Shown: positions 11,284-23,900 of the stretch, in pieces
Layout of the letters: each line of letters begins with the position of its first letter
Position numbering within the stretch: position 1 is the stretch's first letter
Assembly (NCBI GenBank): GCA_964036045.1
Contig: OZ038379.1
Location: forward strand, 81,188,562-81,252,561
DNA length: 64,000 nt
Direction: 5' to 3'
DNA from: Eutreptiella sp. 'Long Island Sound 2002'
Taxonomy: Eukaryota; Euglenozoa; Euglenophyceae; Eutreptiales; Eutreptiaceae
Notes under the pieces: generated by a model
The model's input: the letters and a program-made list of their open reading frames with translations, nothing else
What the model was told of the DNA's origin: nothing
Databases searched by the model: none
Position numbers and translations under genes: made by a program

Positions 11284-14200
11284 ATAGTCATAGTCATAGT
11301 CATAACCACTTATCATGCCGTCTACTGGAGTTACCGGGCATCTCGCGCCGGCAGGTGGTTCCTGCCTTGCTCGATCCCGTGGGTCCCAGGGCTGCCCGAG
11401 GTGGCCCACAGCATGACGGAGGACCCAGAGGACCGGGGATACCGGTCAACCAGGCTTTGGGGGCAATAGCAACTGCATAGCGTTAGCATTAGCAACGGCA
11501 ACGGGCGCTGGCCCGTTTGTTCGCCGGGGGTAAGGGGGCAAGGCAAAGCAACGCAGCAGCATCGCAACAAGTTGAAAGCAAGGGCTTCCCTGTCCGTCGC
11601 AAAGCGGCAACCAAGGAACAAAGCAGCACGCATGCGGCGAAGCGAGAGCTGACCCTCCGTCGTTCGCGTACCCCCGCCACCGTGGAGACATCCATCACCC
11701 ATGACCTCATGGAATCCATTGCCGTCTGCGTTCTCGAAATTGCCCACCACCCCCGACTCCACGTATCCCTCTGCCAGCACGCAATAGCCCGTATGTGCAT
11801 AGCCAGGACTTCTTGGAGGCTCCAGCCTAGCCTGGCCCTCAGCTTTCATCGCCCCCATGTCTCCACAATGTACGCCGCCGACCTACCGCACCATCTCCTT
11901 AGTATAGTACAGAAACACCGTACCAATCTCACGTCCCCGTGGCCCTGAGCTGCTCCCACACCCCAGATATATACCATGCCGGCACTCCATGTCAGGGGCC
12001 AGCACCCAATCAGCTTCGAGGCATCCACCTACCCACGTATAATATATCTTGAGGGTCTACAGGGGGGGACGCCGGCCGCTACGCCACAGGAGTGGCGCAA
12101 CCCGTGAATATTGCTGGCTCGGATTCGGGCTGGTGGGTGCCGTAGCTTGGTTATCGACCCCCTGTAGGGGTACCCACCAGAGGCTCGCCCCGGGCTGTGG
12201 TAACCAGGTGCACCTCATCTGGCCCACATACATTGCCCTGGCGCCTACCCTTCACCCTCACCTGCACTGATTGGCCAGCACCCGTGGTTGCGCCTCTTCC
12301 GCCACAGCAGCAGCCATGCCGCAGGTTCGGCCCCCACCGACGACGTGGCGGGCCTACTTATAGCATTGGCCTGCGCGTCACCCCCTGGACCACTCAGCAT
12401 GCCGCTCCTCTGCCCTCCTCGCCTCTAGCCAACCGGACTGGCGCCCCCCAGGGGTAAGCCGCTACAGTGGTGAGGCGATCGCATACTCTTCGCTACGACG
12501 CCACGCAGTACCGCTGTCGCCACGCCGATGCCACCTGCGAGCCGCCACGACACGCACCACCGCAACCACAAGGCCATGGTCAGAGGTTAGACTATGTACA
12601 CACCCGCAGGCACGGTCCCTCTAGTTTGTTAACGGGGCCAGGGGATGCCCCCGCGCTCCCCCTGAGTTTTTGGAGGGGTCAGGGGGACACCCCAGTACCG
12701 CCATGCAACCCCGTAGCGCCCCCACTGTACGGCCCTCCAGTACCGCCGCGTACCCTCACCATACGGTCCCCAGTACCGCCGCGCATATCCCCACGATGCC
12801 AGTACACCGTCATCTGGAACTTCCCCGCTGCTCCCCCACTGTACGGTTCTCCAGTACCGCCGCGTACCCCCACCGTACGGATCCCAGTACCGCTGCGTTT
12901 ACCCCAAAGACTCCAGTACGCCGTCTCCTGGAACTCCACGTGCCCCCCGTGAGTGCTCCTCCCAGGCTGCCACGCCGTCTCCACGACGCCCGCCATACTG
13001 TCCCCCTGACGACCCCACTGCCATATCCTCCTACGCACACATCTTCGCCTCGTCGCCGCTCCCGGGGCCTGCAGGCTGTCCCCGCAACCCCGTGTAACAC
13101 TCCCAGGGGGCGCCGCAACGTCGTAACCCCAGGACAACTCCGTGCACCCCCGGTGTATCCCGAGCAATCACTCCCAATACTGCCGTAGCCGGGCCGCCAG
13201 TAGAGACCCTGGTGCCATGGGAATACCCTACAGGGGTTTGGGCCTTATTACCCTGGTCGGGACGACCCATGACACCGCACTGTTGTATGCGGCGACCCGG
13301 GGCAGGCGGGTGAAGCATCCTTGTCCGACCCTCATGCACGGGGGCAGTACGGCTCACCATCAGGCCAGCACGACCTGTCACATCGCGTTGGCTGTCATAC
13401 GCCGCCTGCCAGTACCGCACAATCAGGCCGTGAAGGCACTGCTTCTCTGGCGCTATCCCCTCCGCTGCGTCCAGCGTAGGGACGGTAGCTGGTGCACCCA
13501 CAATTCCTAACCCAATCAATCTGCACCCCCGGCACCCACCACGCCGTCACCATTTCCTCCACAATGCCACAACCAGAGTATCCGTGAGTCGCCCTCCAGA
13601 GCCGCCCACCTCAGCATCAGGGGCAGGGCCGCAGACGGCGCTCCAGGGCACCGTACCCCCTTCACTCGGACGCTCTTCAGGCCACCCTGGATAGTCTTCC
13701 AGGCACTAGAGGACATCTGTCCAGAGTGCCGCAGTGCCCACCTTGCCTTAGGCCATCTCCTATCGGCACGCTCCTTACATGTCCCGCACAGCGGGACGTA
13801 GGCACACTGATGAACCCAAACTGACACCGTTTACCCGCACCCGAGGCATCGCTGCGGAAGCACAGACCGCGATGGAACGCAGCTACCATCACAACACTGC
13901 GACCACAGGTCCTGCCATACATCGCAGCACGCGTCCTGGAGTCCGAGCAAAGCACCCGCCAGCGTGCGTGCGGTGGCACAACTGAGGAGGCTGCGCCTCG
14001 CTTCCTCCCACGTGGACACCGGGCGGAGTATCGGTCGCCCGTCGGGCATCACCGGCAGGCTCTCAAGCAGCTGGGGCCACCGCGCCACTTTGGGACTGTG
14101 TGTGCCATGCGCCAGGAGCTCCCAACCGTAGTCCCGTAAGACCTCCCCGATGACATCAACCCCGTCCTGCTCCGGGCCCCTGGCGGAAGCCAGAGCCAAG

Positions 14201-14476
14201 CGTTGTCCTCCCGCCCGAGCCTCAATGATCGCCTCGAGGCCCAGGGTGTCAAGGGTGTGACGGGCATCGGCAGCCACGTGGTCGTCCCCCTCTGGCAGAG
14301 AGAACATGGCCTCCGTGACGTGGCCCTGCGCGTCGTCGCCCTGTACCCGTGCCAGCTGCTTGGAGCCCACTAACACCGCCATGGACCGCTGCTCCGTGAC
14401 CGCTGGTACGGCTCGTCGCAGCTGCCGGTCATACAGCCACAACGCACCCACGTCAAGTACGACAGCCACCGCCAGG
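11284..14476 (-). mobile_element. LINE copy D: 5'-truncated 3' end of the GC-rich LINE
   Basis: Near-identical to 14,561-17,753 (offset 3,277 bp). On the minus strand it starts inside the ORF2 C-terminal region at about 14,476 (5' truncation), reaches the ORF2 stop at 13,516 and continues through a 2.2-kb 3' untranslated region to 11,284. The end is a short tandem tail: three copies of the hexamer ATGACT on the minus strand. (TA)n lies on both sides, as expected for an insertion into a TA microsatellite. Few differences from copy B imply a recent event, either a new insertion or a segmental duplication. The ORF2 remnant 13,831-14,586 is a pseudogene fragment. Confidence 0.85.
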
Positions 14477-14484
14477 ATATATAT

Positions 14485-14560
<76 letters not shown>
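14477..14560. repeat. (TA)n microsatellite between LINE copies D and B
   Basis: A nearly pure TA run with a few AAAT/GTATTT interruptions. Its left edge is the 5' truncation point of copy D and its right edge the 3' tail of copy B, so both insertions abut the same kind of target. Confidence 0.95.
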
Positions 14561-14566
<6 letters not shown>

Positions 14567-16792
14567 ATAGTCATAGTCATAACCACTTATCATGCCGTCT
14601 ACTGGAGTTACCAGGCATCTCGCGCCGACAGGTGGTTCCTGCCTTGCTCGATCCCGTGGGTCCCAGGGCTGCCTGAGGTGGCCCACAGCATGACATAGGA
14701 CCCAGAGGACCGGGGATACCGGTCAACCAGGCTTTGGGGGCAATGGCAACTGCATAGCGTTAGCATTAGCAACGGCGACGGGCGCTGGCCTGTTTGTTCG
14801 CCGGGGGTAAGGGGGCAAGGCAAAGCAACCCAGCAGCATCGCAACAAGTTGAAAGCAAGGGCTTCCCTGTCCGTCGCAAAGCGGCAACCAAGGAACAAAG
14901 CAGCACGCATGCGGCGAAGCGAGAGCTGACCCTCCGTCGTTCGCGTACCCCCGCCACCGTGGAGACATCAATCACCCATGACCTCATGGAATCCATTGCC
15001 GTCTGCGTTCTCGAAATTGTCCACCACCCCCGACTCCACGTATCCCTCTGCCAGCACGCAATAGCCCGTATGTGCATAGCCAGGACTTCTGGGAGGCTCC
15101 AGCCTAGCCTGGCCCTCAGCTTTCATCGCCCCCATGTCTCCACAATGTACGCCGCCGACCTACCGCACCATCTCCCTAGTATAGTACAGAAACACCGTAC
15201 CAATCTCACGTCCCCGTGGCCCTGAGCTGCTCCCACACCCCAGATATATACCATGCCGGCACTCCATGTCAGGGGCCAGCACCCAATCAGCTTCGAGGCA
15301 TCCACCTGCCCACGTATAATATATCTTGAGGGTCTACAGGGGGGGACGCCGGCCGCTACGCCACAGGAGTGGCGCAACCCGTGAATATCGCTGGCTCGGA
15401 TTCGGGCTGGTGGGTGCCGTAGCTTGGTTATCGACCCCCTGTAGGGGTACCCACCAGAGGCTCGCCCCGGGCTGTGGTAACCAGGTGCACCTCATCTGGC
15501 CCACATACATTGCCCTGGCGCCTACCCTTCACCCTCACCTGCACTGATTGGCCAGCACCCGTGGTTGCGCCTCTTCCGCCACAGCAGCGGCCATGCCACA
15601 GGTTTGGCCCCCACCGACGACGTGGCGGGCCTACTTATAGCATTGGCCTGCGCGTCACCCCCTGGACCACTCAGCATGCCGCTCCTCTGCCCTCCCCGCC
15701 TCTAGCCAACCGGACTGGCGCCCCCCAGGGGTAAGCCGCTACAGTGGTGAGGCGATCGCATACTCTTCGCTACGACGCCACGCAGTACCGCTGTCGCCAC
15801 GCCGATACCACCTGCGAGCCGCCACGACACGCACCACCGCAACCACAAGGCCATGGTCAGAGGTTAGACTATGTACACGCCCGCAGGCACGGTCCCTCTA
15901 GTTTGTTAACGGGGCCAGGGGATGCCCCCGCGCTCCCCCTGAGTTTTTGGAGGGGTCAGGGGGACACCCCAGTACCGCCATGCAACCCCGTAGCGCCCCC
16001 ACTGTACGGCCCTCCAGTACCGCCGCGTATCCTCACCATACGGTCCCCATCACCGCCGCGCATATCCCCACGACGCCAGTACACCGTCATCTGGAACTTC
16101 CCCGCTGCTCCCCCACTGTACGGTTCTCCAGTACCGCCGCGTACCCCCACCGTACGGATCCCAGTACCGCCGCGTTTACCCCAAAGACTCCAGTACGCCG
16201 TCTCCTGGAACTCCACGTGCCCCCCGTGAGTGCTCCTCCCAGGCTGCCACGCCGTCTCCACGACGCCCGCCATACTGTCCCCAGGACGACCCCACTGCCA
16301 TATCCTCCTACGCACACATCTTCGCCTCGTCGCCGCTCCCGGGGCCTGCAGGCTGTCCCCGCAACCCCGTGTAACACTCCCAGGGGGCGCCGCAATGTCG
16401 TAACCCCCAGACAACTCCGTGCACCCCCGGTGTATCCCGAGCAATCACTCCCAATACTGCCGTAGCCGGGCCGCCAGTAGAGACCCTGGTGCCATGGGAA
16501 TACCCTACAGGGGTTTGGGCCTTATTACCCTGGTCGGGACGACCCATGACACCGCACTGTTGTATGCGGCGACCCGGGGCAGGCGGGTGAAGCATCCTTG
16601 TCCGACCCTCATGCACGGGGGCAGTACGGCTCACCATCAGGCCAGCACGACCTGTCACATCGCGTTGGCCGTCATACGCCGCCTGCCAGTACCGCACAAT
16701 CAGGCCGTGAAGGCACTGCTTCTCTGGCGCTATCCCCTCCGCTGCGTCCAGCGTAGGGACGGTAGCTGGTGCACCCACAATTCCCAACCCAA
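14561..16792 (-). other. 3' untranslated region of LINE copy B
   Basis: Follows the ORF2 stop at 16,793 on the minus strand. The same sequence occurs in copy D (11,284-13,515), and a shortened form in copy C (37,091-38,237). About 15,967-16,200 holds a degenerate tandem array built around AGTACCGCC / TACGG(T) cores; copy C has fewer units. The distal end carries three ATGACT units before the TA run. Many short open frames occur here, but they shift between copies, so no gene is called. Confidence 0.7.
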
Positions 16793-19700
16793 TCAATCTG
16801 CACCCCCGGCACCCACCACGCCGTCACCATTTCCTCCGCGATGCCACAACCAGAGTATCCGTGAGTCGCCCTCCAGAGCCGCCCACCTCAGCATCAGGGG
16901 CAGGGCCGCAGACAGCGCTCCAGGGCACCGTACCCCTTTCACTCGGACGCTCTTCAGGCCACCCTGGATAGAGTTCCAGGCACTAGAGGACATCTGTCCA
17001 GAGTGCCGCAGTGCCCACCTTGCCTTAGGCCATCTCCTATCGGCACGCTCCTTACATGTCCCGCACAGCGGGACGTAGGCACACTGATGAACCCAAACTG
17101 ACACCGTTTACCCGCACCCGTGGCATCGCTGCGGAAACACAGACCGCGATGGAACGCAGCTACCATCACAACACTGCGACCACAGGTCCTGCCATACATC
17201 GCAGCACGCGTCCTGGAGTCCGAGCAAAGCACCCGCCAGCGTGCGTGCGGTGGCACAACTGAGGAGGCTGCGCCTCGCTTCCTCCCACGTGGACACCGGG
17301 CGGAGTATCGGTCGCCCGTCGGGCATCACCGGCAGGCTCTCAAGCAGCTGGGGCCACCGCGCCACTTTGGGACTGTGTGTGCCATGCGCCAGGAGCTCCC
17401 AACCGTAGTCCCGTAAGACCTCCCCGATGACATCAACCCCGTCCTGCTCCGGGCCCCTGGCGGAAGCCAGAACCAAGCGTTGTCCTCCCGCCCGAGCTTC
17501 AATGACCGCCTCGAGGCCCAGGGTGTCAAGGGTGTGACGGGCATCGGCAGCCACGTGGTCGTCCCCCTCTGGCAGAGAGAACATGGCCTCCGTGACGTGG
17601 CCCTGCGCGTCGTCGCCCTGTACCCGTGCCAGCTGCTTGGAGCCCACTAACACCGCCATGGACCGCTGCTCCGTGACCGCTGGTACGGCTCGTCGCAGCT
17701 GCCGGTCATACAGCCACAACGCACCCACGTCAAGTACGACAGCCACCGCCAGGATTGGGAGACTGCACAGAGGTTGCTGAAGGACCGGCAGCACCTCGCG
17801 AGGCCAGCCCATGACGTTCCCCACAGCTGGATGGTTGGCGTACACCTGAAGCCAGGGATCACTCTGGCCGTCAGGGCTTCTCACCTTGGTACCACGCACC
17901 TGGGCCCACAATTGCGCCGACACCACGCGGGACCGCTCCCTGAACGTCGTGATGTCCCGCGCCACCCAGGAACCGATCCACAGGTCGAAGGCCTGCGCCA
18001 CCGCCGCCATCCAGTGAGGGAACAAGGACAGGGCCTCTTAATGCTCGATGCAAGACCGCGACACCAGCAGTGCGTGCAGCTGTGCCCTCTGAAAGGTTGC
18101 CCGCAGGTCGCCGGGGAGGCCGGCAAACGGGATCCACGGCGGACGCTGCAGGATCCTCCCTGCCGGCGGGCAGAAGGGTGTGTCACCGCGCAGGAACGCG
18201 TATACCGCCCTCCTTCGATCTTGCATCGGCAGCTGCATGATCTGGGTGAGCCGATGGTTCCTGCGGGCATACACGCCTTCCCCAATCTGGACCATGTCCT
18301 CCAGAAAGAGCCTGGCCTTGACAGGGCCCCGGGACGACGCCGCTCGCACTGCAGCGAACAGCCGCTTCAGGTCCCCGGGGACGACACCCGCCATCAGGGA
18401 TTCAGTCCACCTGCAGCCATGCTCCCTCCACGCCACGAAATCCACCGCCCTGTCTGTCAGGGGTAGCTCCGCCGTGAACTCCTCCACACGCCTGCACAGG
18501 AGCCCAGCCACCTCCTCGTCCCGCGAACACAGTGGGCGCATGTGGCCAATGTCCTCCTCCGGCCCCCCACAGAAGATACAGGGGTGTGCTGGTATTGCCA
18601 TACGTGTGAGCTTTTGTCTCCACCGTCGCATGACCTGCATGGTGGACAAGCGACCGTCACCTGCCTGCAGCATATTCCTGTGCGTTGGGCCGTGGTGCAC
18701 AGCTCCCAGGGGCATCGCCTCGCAGGCGCCAGCCAGTGGCGTGTGCGCCCTGGTGCGAGCCGCTAGCAAACGCCACTCCATCTCCCGGACTTGCTGAAGG
18801 GCTTGCATGGATGGCACACGCGGCTCGAGCTCACCATTGTCCCCCGGCACCAAGAGGATGGCGTGCTCCTTTGGCAGGACAAGATGGACAGGCGGGGCCA
18901 TTGCACGGGCCGCGGCAGAGTCCGGTGCCTCGAGCGGGACCGCCGCCAAGTGCGAGCTCTGCCTCACCACCCAGTGGTGCGGCCCCCCAACTCGGCGCGG
19001 CAGCCGCCGCAGCCCCTCCACTATCCAGCTCAGTGCGTGCTGATTGACCAGAAGTGATGTCGGCCCCTTGATGCCCCGGTACAAGGCCTCCTGCGCCCTG
19101 CGGAGATGCGCTCCTATGACGGACGCATCCACTACGTGTACCGTGCACGCCGACGGGGGCGTGTGCAACAAGTACGCCGCCGCGCCAATGATCTCTGCCT
19201 CTGGGACCGTGTCGTAGATGGCACCCGTCCACGTGGGGATCCCGTGGCTGGCCACCGCCACGTTTGTGGTGTCGTCTCCCTGGGGCGACGCGTCAGACGA
19301 TGTGACTTTAGTCGCCACCGGCACCCAGCAGTACCGGTGGGGCTCCAGCCACGCCACGTCGGAGTGGGGGCTCTGCACCACCTTTCCCAGGGACGCCGCA
19401 CTGGAGGCCGTGAGCTCCGGGGACAGACGACCCTTTGTCGATATACCGCGTGTGGTCTCCAGGCCAGGTCACATCCGCAGACTGACTTTATGGCGTCCAG
19501 GGCGGTGGTATACTCCGCTCCCCAAACTGTTGCGGAGCAGGAAGGCTGGTATACCACCACAGACCCTTGCTCCACTGCGATGCCATCACGCAACGACGTG
19601 ACGGCGACGTGCGGATCGTGTGGCACGTTGGACATCCGGACCACTTCCGGGACCGAGTACTCATCCGGATCCGGGATGGGGCCTGCTGGCAGCAGAAGGA

Positions 19701-20338
19701 CAATTGCCCACTCGCAGCACCTGCGCACCGCCGCGCACGCCCTGGAAAACGCTGGCCGCCCGTGCACAACCCACAGTGGTGGCGGGCTTATGCCGCCCCC
19801 GGCGTGTGGTGTGAGCAGGGGGACGGACGCCGGATCGTCTTGCTGTTGGTAGCCCTCAAAGACGTCCCCCAATAGAAACAGGAGGGCGGCTAGCGGGACG
19901 AACGGCATGGACAGCCCCGGGTTGGCTGGGTCCCATCCTTCCTCCCTGTATCCGCCCACCACATACACGTCCCCCGCAGCGGACTGTCTATTGCGTTTGC
20001 TGGCCTTCTTTTGGCGCACCGGGTGTATTAGCCGGTGAGTCAACGGACCGGGCAGCTGCGGCCGGAAGACGTCGCGGAGCCCCGTGAGCCACACGTGGTC
20101 CAGCTGGTGGGGCCCTACTCCCGCGTGCGGAAGGTGCAGGTGGTCCTCATGGCACTCCTGAAGCTGGACAGCCCAGTGCCCAGGCGCAGGGCAGGGGAGC
20201 CGCGCATGCAGGAGGTCATTTGCGGGATCAGTCAGGGACTGTACTGTCGCATCTGTGCGGGGCACCGAGATAACGCAGATGTCCCTACCCTTGAAGGTAT
20301 AGGATTGGGACACCCACTTCCGCCCCGCCCACTGTGAG
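16793..20338 (-). pseudogene. LINE copy B ORF2 C-terminal half (RNase H-like, CCHC-like finger, Cys-rich tail)
   Basis: Main open pieces are 19,132-20,403, 18,038-19,381 and 17,108-18,025. The last two are in one frame, broken by a TAA at 18,038 where copy A reads ...CIAREEAMSLFPHW. The finger CIFCGGPEEDIGHMRPLC is at about 18,590-18,530. RNase H-like VHVVDASVIGAHLRRAQEA is at about 19,140. After a shift near 17,110 the tail continues to the stop at 16,793 and includes PLCGTCKERAD, part of a second Cys cluster that is best seen in copy C. It is longer than copy A by the ATKVTSSDASPQGDDTTN segment. Confidence 0.75.
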
Positions 20339-20914
20339 CTGAGCCATGGTCGCCACGACGGAGTCGCGGCAGATAACCTGGATATCCGCCAACCGTAACC
20401 CATGACCCGACCGCACTGCCACGTTGGACAGGTCTTTGGGCAGCTTCTCGAACTGCAGGGCCGCAGCCTTGATGGCAGTATTCAGCTTGATCACCGCCTC
20501 CGCCGTGTCGGACAGGTAGGGCGCCGCGTACCGCACGATGCCTCCAACCACAGCCGCCATCACCTCATGAGGCACCGACGCCGGCCCCAACGTGTTCTTG
20601 CACCAGCCCAGCAGCTCCCGTGGACCCACCTCACGCGCCTCCTCCGCTGCCACGATCACCAGCTCCTCGTCCTGCTCCCTGGCGCTCTGTGCCTCTTCAC
20701 CCTTGAACTCCGGCTCCTCGTCCCGCTCCATGGCGACTTGTGCCTCCTCACTCCTCCTGCGTTGGTCCTCCTCCTCCAGTGCCTCCGTCGTCGGCGGCGG
20801 GCCGGCAGCATCCGTGAACTTCGCCAGGGCCGCCGCCACAATGGCCTGCACGTCCACCTCCTCCCCGGCCACTTCCGGCTGATCCTGCTGCTGCTCCTCC
20901 CCCGTGGGTTGCTC
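20339..20914 (-). pseudogene. LINE copy B: in-frame fusion of ORF1 acidic region to RT thumb
   Basis: Open from 20,872 to 20,285. The N-terminal part (AGEEVDVQAIVAAALAKF, then an EEDQRRR acidic/basic stretch to EEAREVGPRE) is ORF1. At about 20,614 it becomes LLGWCKNTLGPASVPHEVM, the RT thumb. In copy A these points are about 6.4 kb apart (9.8 kb and 3.4 kb). Short shared bases (CCAGC/CAG type) at the joint fit microhomology repair or template switching. The frame stays open across the joint. Near 20,335 a second deletion removes the segment between MAQLT and VGGAEVGVPI. An in-frame TAA at 20,915 separates this from the upstream ORF1 stretch in the same frame. Confidence 0.75.
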
Positions 20915-23900
20915 TTACCCCACCTCGTCACCACCATGGCCTGCCTCCTCATCAGCCCCCACCGGGATCGCGTGTTCGGACCCCTGGGGGGCGGCGCTCT
21001 CGTCGAGGCACGTGCCCACCACCACCAGCAGCTTAAGGTCACCGCCGCGGCTCTCAATGCGGTAGCTGCTGGAGGTGGGGACGAGGACCGCCCCATCCCC
21101 GGTCAGCAGCAGGCGGTCCGCGTCGAACACAACCTCTGCAACCTCACGGTGCACCGCCACCAGGAGCGCATGGGACCCCAGCGCCTGGGGTGTGTGGGGC
21201 CGCACGGCCTGCTCGCGACGCCAAGCGTCAGCCCCACCTCGCCACAAGGCCACGTACAGGTCTTCGTCCCGCCGCACGTCCTCCAGCCCTGCCTCGTCCA
21301 GCACCGACAGGGGGAGGCCTTCCTGGGGCTCGGCCGCCCGGACATCACCGGGGTGGTGACCCAGGCCCGCCGCGTCCCCCAGTTGGACACAGCGGACCTG
21401 GCTGTTGTCCGTGGATGCTGCCGCCAGGGCCATCTCCCTGGCGACCTGCCCTGGGCGCTGGAGCTCATAGTGCTCCAGGGCGCTCGCCAGCATCCCTGCC
21501 TCCCGCTGCCCCGTGCCCATGAGGCGGTGCCTGTGGGCACCCTCGGCGGCATGGTACCTGCAGTGCCGCCGCTCAGAGCTCCTCAGGGGAGGGGGCGGCA
21601 CTGCAGTGGGCATGGGCCGCAGCGGCTCGTTGGCCGGGTCCTCGTCCATGCCCGCGTAGAAGTGGGGCCCGGCGTCGTCCTCAAACATGAGGGCCAGCGC
21701 CGACTCGCCGGGCCCGTATGCCTCCTCGTCCCCCTCGCCCTCCGCCTCCTGCTCTCCTTCCGCCCCTTCTCCAGCCGCGTCGTCCGCCGGCGGCGTGTCC
21801 GGCCGCGGCGGGAAGGGCGCCAGAGGCAGCTCGTCAGCGCCTCCGCCCCTTGCCGCCTCCGCCGCGACCAGCCGTACCCGCAGGTTGGCGGGCAGCCGGG
21901 CCCAGCTGGTGCCCGCATGGAGATCCATGCTGTACGCCAGCCCCGCCAGACACGGCTCACCGGGTGCCACCTGGCGCCACTCCCGCCACTCCCACATCCA
22001 GTCATCCACTCCTTCCCCCTTGGCACGTCCCCCACTGGGCTCCTCAACCCCGCCGCCCTCTGCCGGCGTTTGCGCCTTCGGCACACCTCGCCCCGCGTCC
22101 TGTCCCCCCGAAGAAACCGCCTCCGTCGGCGTCTCCTTGGCCCCTTCCGTCCTCGGGGCGACAGCCGCGAGCGCCTGCGCTATCAGCTCGCCGCTGTCAG
22201 CCCCTTCCGGCGCGGCTCCACCACTCCCCGCGGCTGTCCGCCGGTACGCCTCCAGGGCCTGCGCGAGCAGCTCGCTGATGTCTCGCGGGCCAGCCACTGC
22301 CGCCTCCTGCGCCGCATCCCCCGCTCGTTCCCCCGCCATAGGCCTCCCCATGGGGGCCGCGCCCTGCATCCCACGCGTCGGGGGCGGACCACCACCCGGC
22401 ACCACCGGCTCAGGGTCCGCCGGCACCACGGGCGGGGACTCGCGCGGCACGGCCGGGTCCGGCATCCGGACCGTCTGCTGTGGTGACCCCGCCGCGAGAA
22501 ACCCCGGCTCGGGCACCACCAGGGGTGGCGCAGCCGCAGGCGCCCCCATTCTCCTCGCCTCGCCCGGGGACACGCCACGTGCCTCCCCTTGCGACACCCC
22601 CTGCTGCTGGGCGCCCCGCCCCGGCTCAGGCGCCGGTACCGGTACCGGCACCGGCATTGTGTGCTGAGGCGGCCGTGAGTGCTGCTGGGGCAGGGGATGA
22701 GGGTAACCAAACCTGCTGGTGCGGACGGTGATGGTGATGGTGATGGTGAAGGTGGACAGGGTGCTGCGGCACAGCCCCTTGCGACACCCCCTGCTGTTGG
22801 GCGCTCCGCCCCGGCCCAGGCACCGGTACCGGTTCCGGCACCGGCATTGTGTGCTGAGGCGGTCGTGGGTGCTGCTTGGGCAGGGGATGTGGGTACTCCA
22901 CATGCTGGTGCGGATGATGATGGTGATGGTGATGGTGAAGGTGGACTGGGTGCTGTGGCACAGCCCCTTGCGACAGACCCTGCTGCTAGGCGCTCCGCCC
23001 GGGCTCAAACACCGGTACCGGTTCCGGCACCGGCATTGTGTGCTGAGGCGGCCGTGAGTGCTGCTGGGGCAGGGGATGCGGGTACTCCACTTGTTGGTGC
23101 CGAATGTGATGGTGACGGTGATGACGAAAGTGGACGGGGTGCTGTGACACAGCCCCTTGCGACAACCCCTGCTGCTGGGCGCTCCGCCGCGGCTCAGGCA
23201 CCGGTACCAGTTCCGGCACCGGCATTGTGTGCTGAGGCGGTCGCGGGTGCTGCTGAGGCAGGGGATGCGGGTACTCCACATGCTGGTGCAGACGGTGATG
23301 GTGATGGTGATGGTGTAGGTGGACGGGGTGCTGTGGCACAGCCGCTAGTTGGTGGTGATGGTGAAGATGGACGGGGGGCTGTGGCACAGCCGCCGGTTGT
23401 ACGTGTTGGTGTGGGAAGTGATGTTGCATCATGGGGAACCCGACGGGGTGATGAAGTAGGTGATGGAGATGCAGTTGGTGGTGGTGGTGAGCCCCAAAGG
23501 GCGGGATGGGCATGGGTTCGAGGCCTGGGGGCGGCGGCATCGGAAACGCACCCGGCGCCGCATACCCCGGCTGCCCCGCCAACCCCACTGGGGGCCGCCC
23601 GTGCTGCGCGTCCTCGAGCTGCCCGAGATCTTGTAGACATCGGAGTAGTCGGTTGAGCAGATGCACCCCCGAACAGCACCGTGCCCGCTGCGAACGGCGC
23701 CTGAACGTCGGGCGCGTTGTACCGGTGGGGATCGCGGGCCAACATCTGCCGCAAGCAGACGTCGATGAAGTGGTCCCATCCGTTGTCCCTGGCTGGACGG
23801 TCTGCGTCCACGCGCGTCTGGAACGCCGCATACGTGTGCGGCCCGTATCTGACGAGATCAGACACCGTGTCTACCAGGCGCCGGGCACGTCGCCGGAAGG

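Noticed and set aside
12049-13510. Conserved short frames repeated at 12-13.5 kb, 15.3-16.8 kb and 37.3-38.2 kb
   Set aside because: They lie in the LINE 3' untranslated region; similarity reflects shared ancestry, and frames break in copy C.
20402-22486. 694-codon plus-strand open frame opposite copy B ORF1
   Set aside because: Rich in Arg/Leu/His/Pro with no domain; the minus strand matches ORF1 sequence shared with copy A.
22654-23340. CRISPR-like array
   Set aside because: Units are 189 bp head-to-tail coding repeats with no spacers, in a eukaryotic element.
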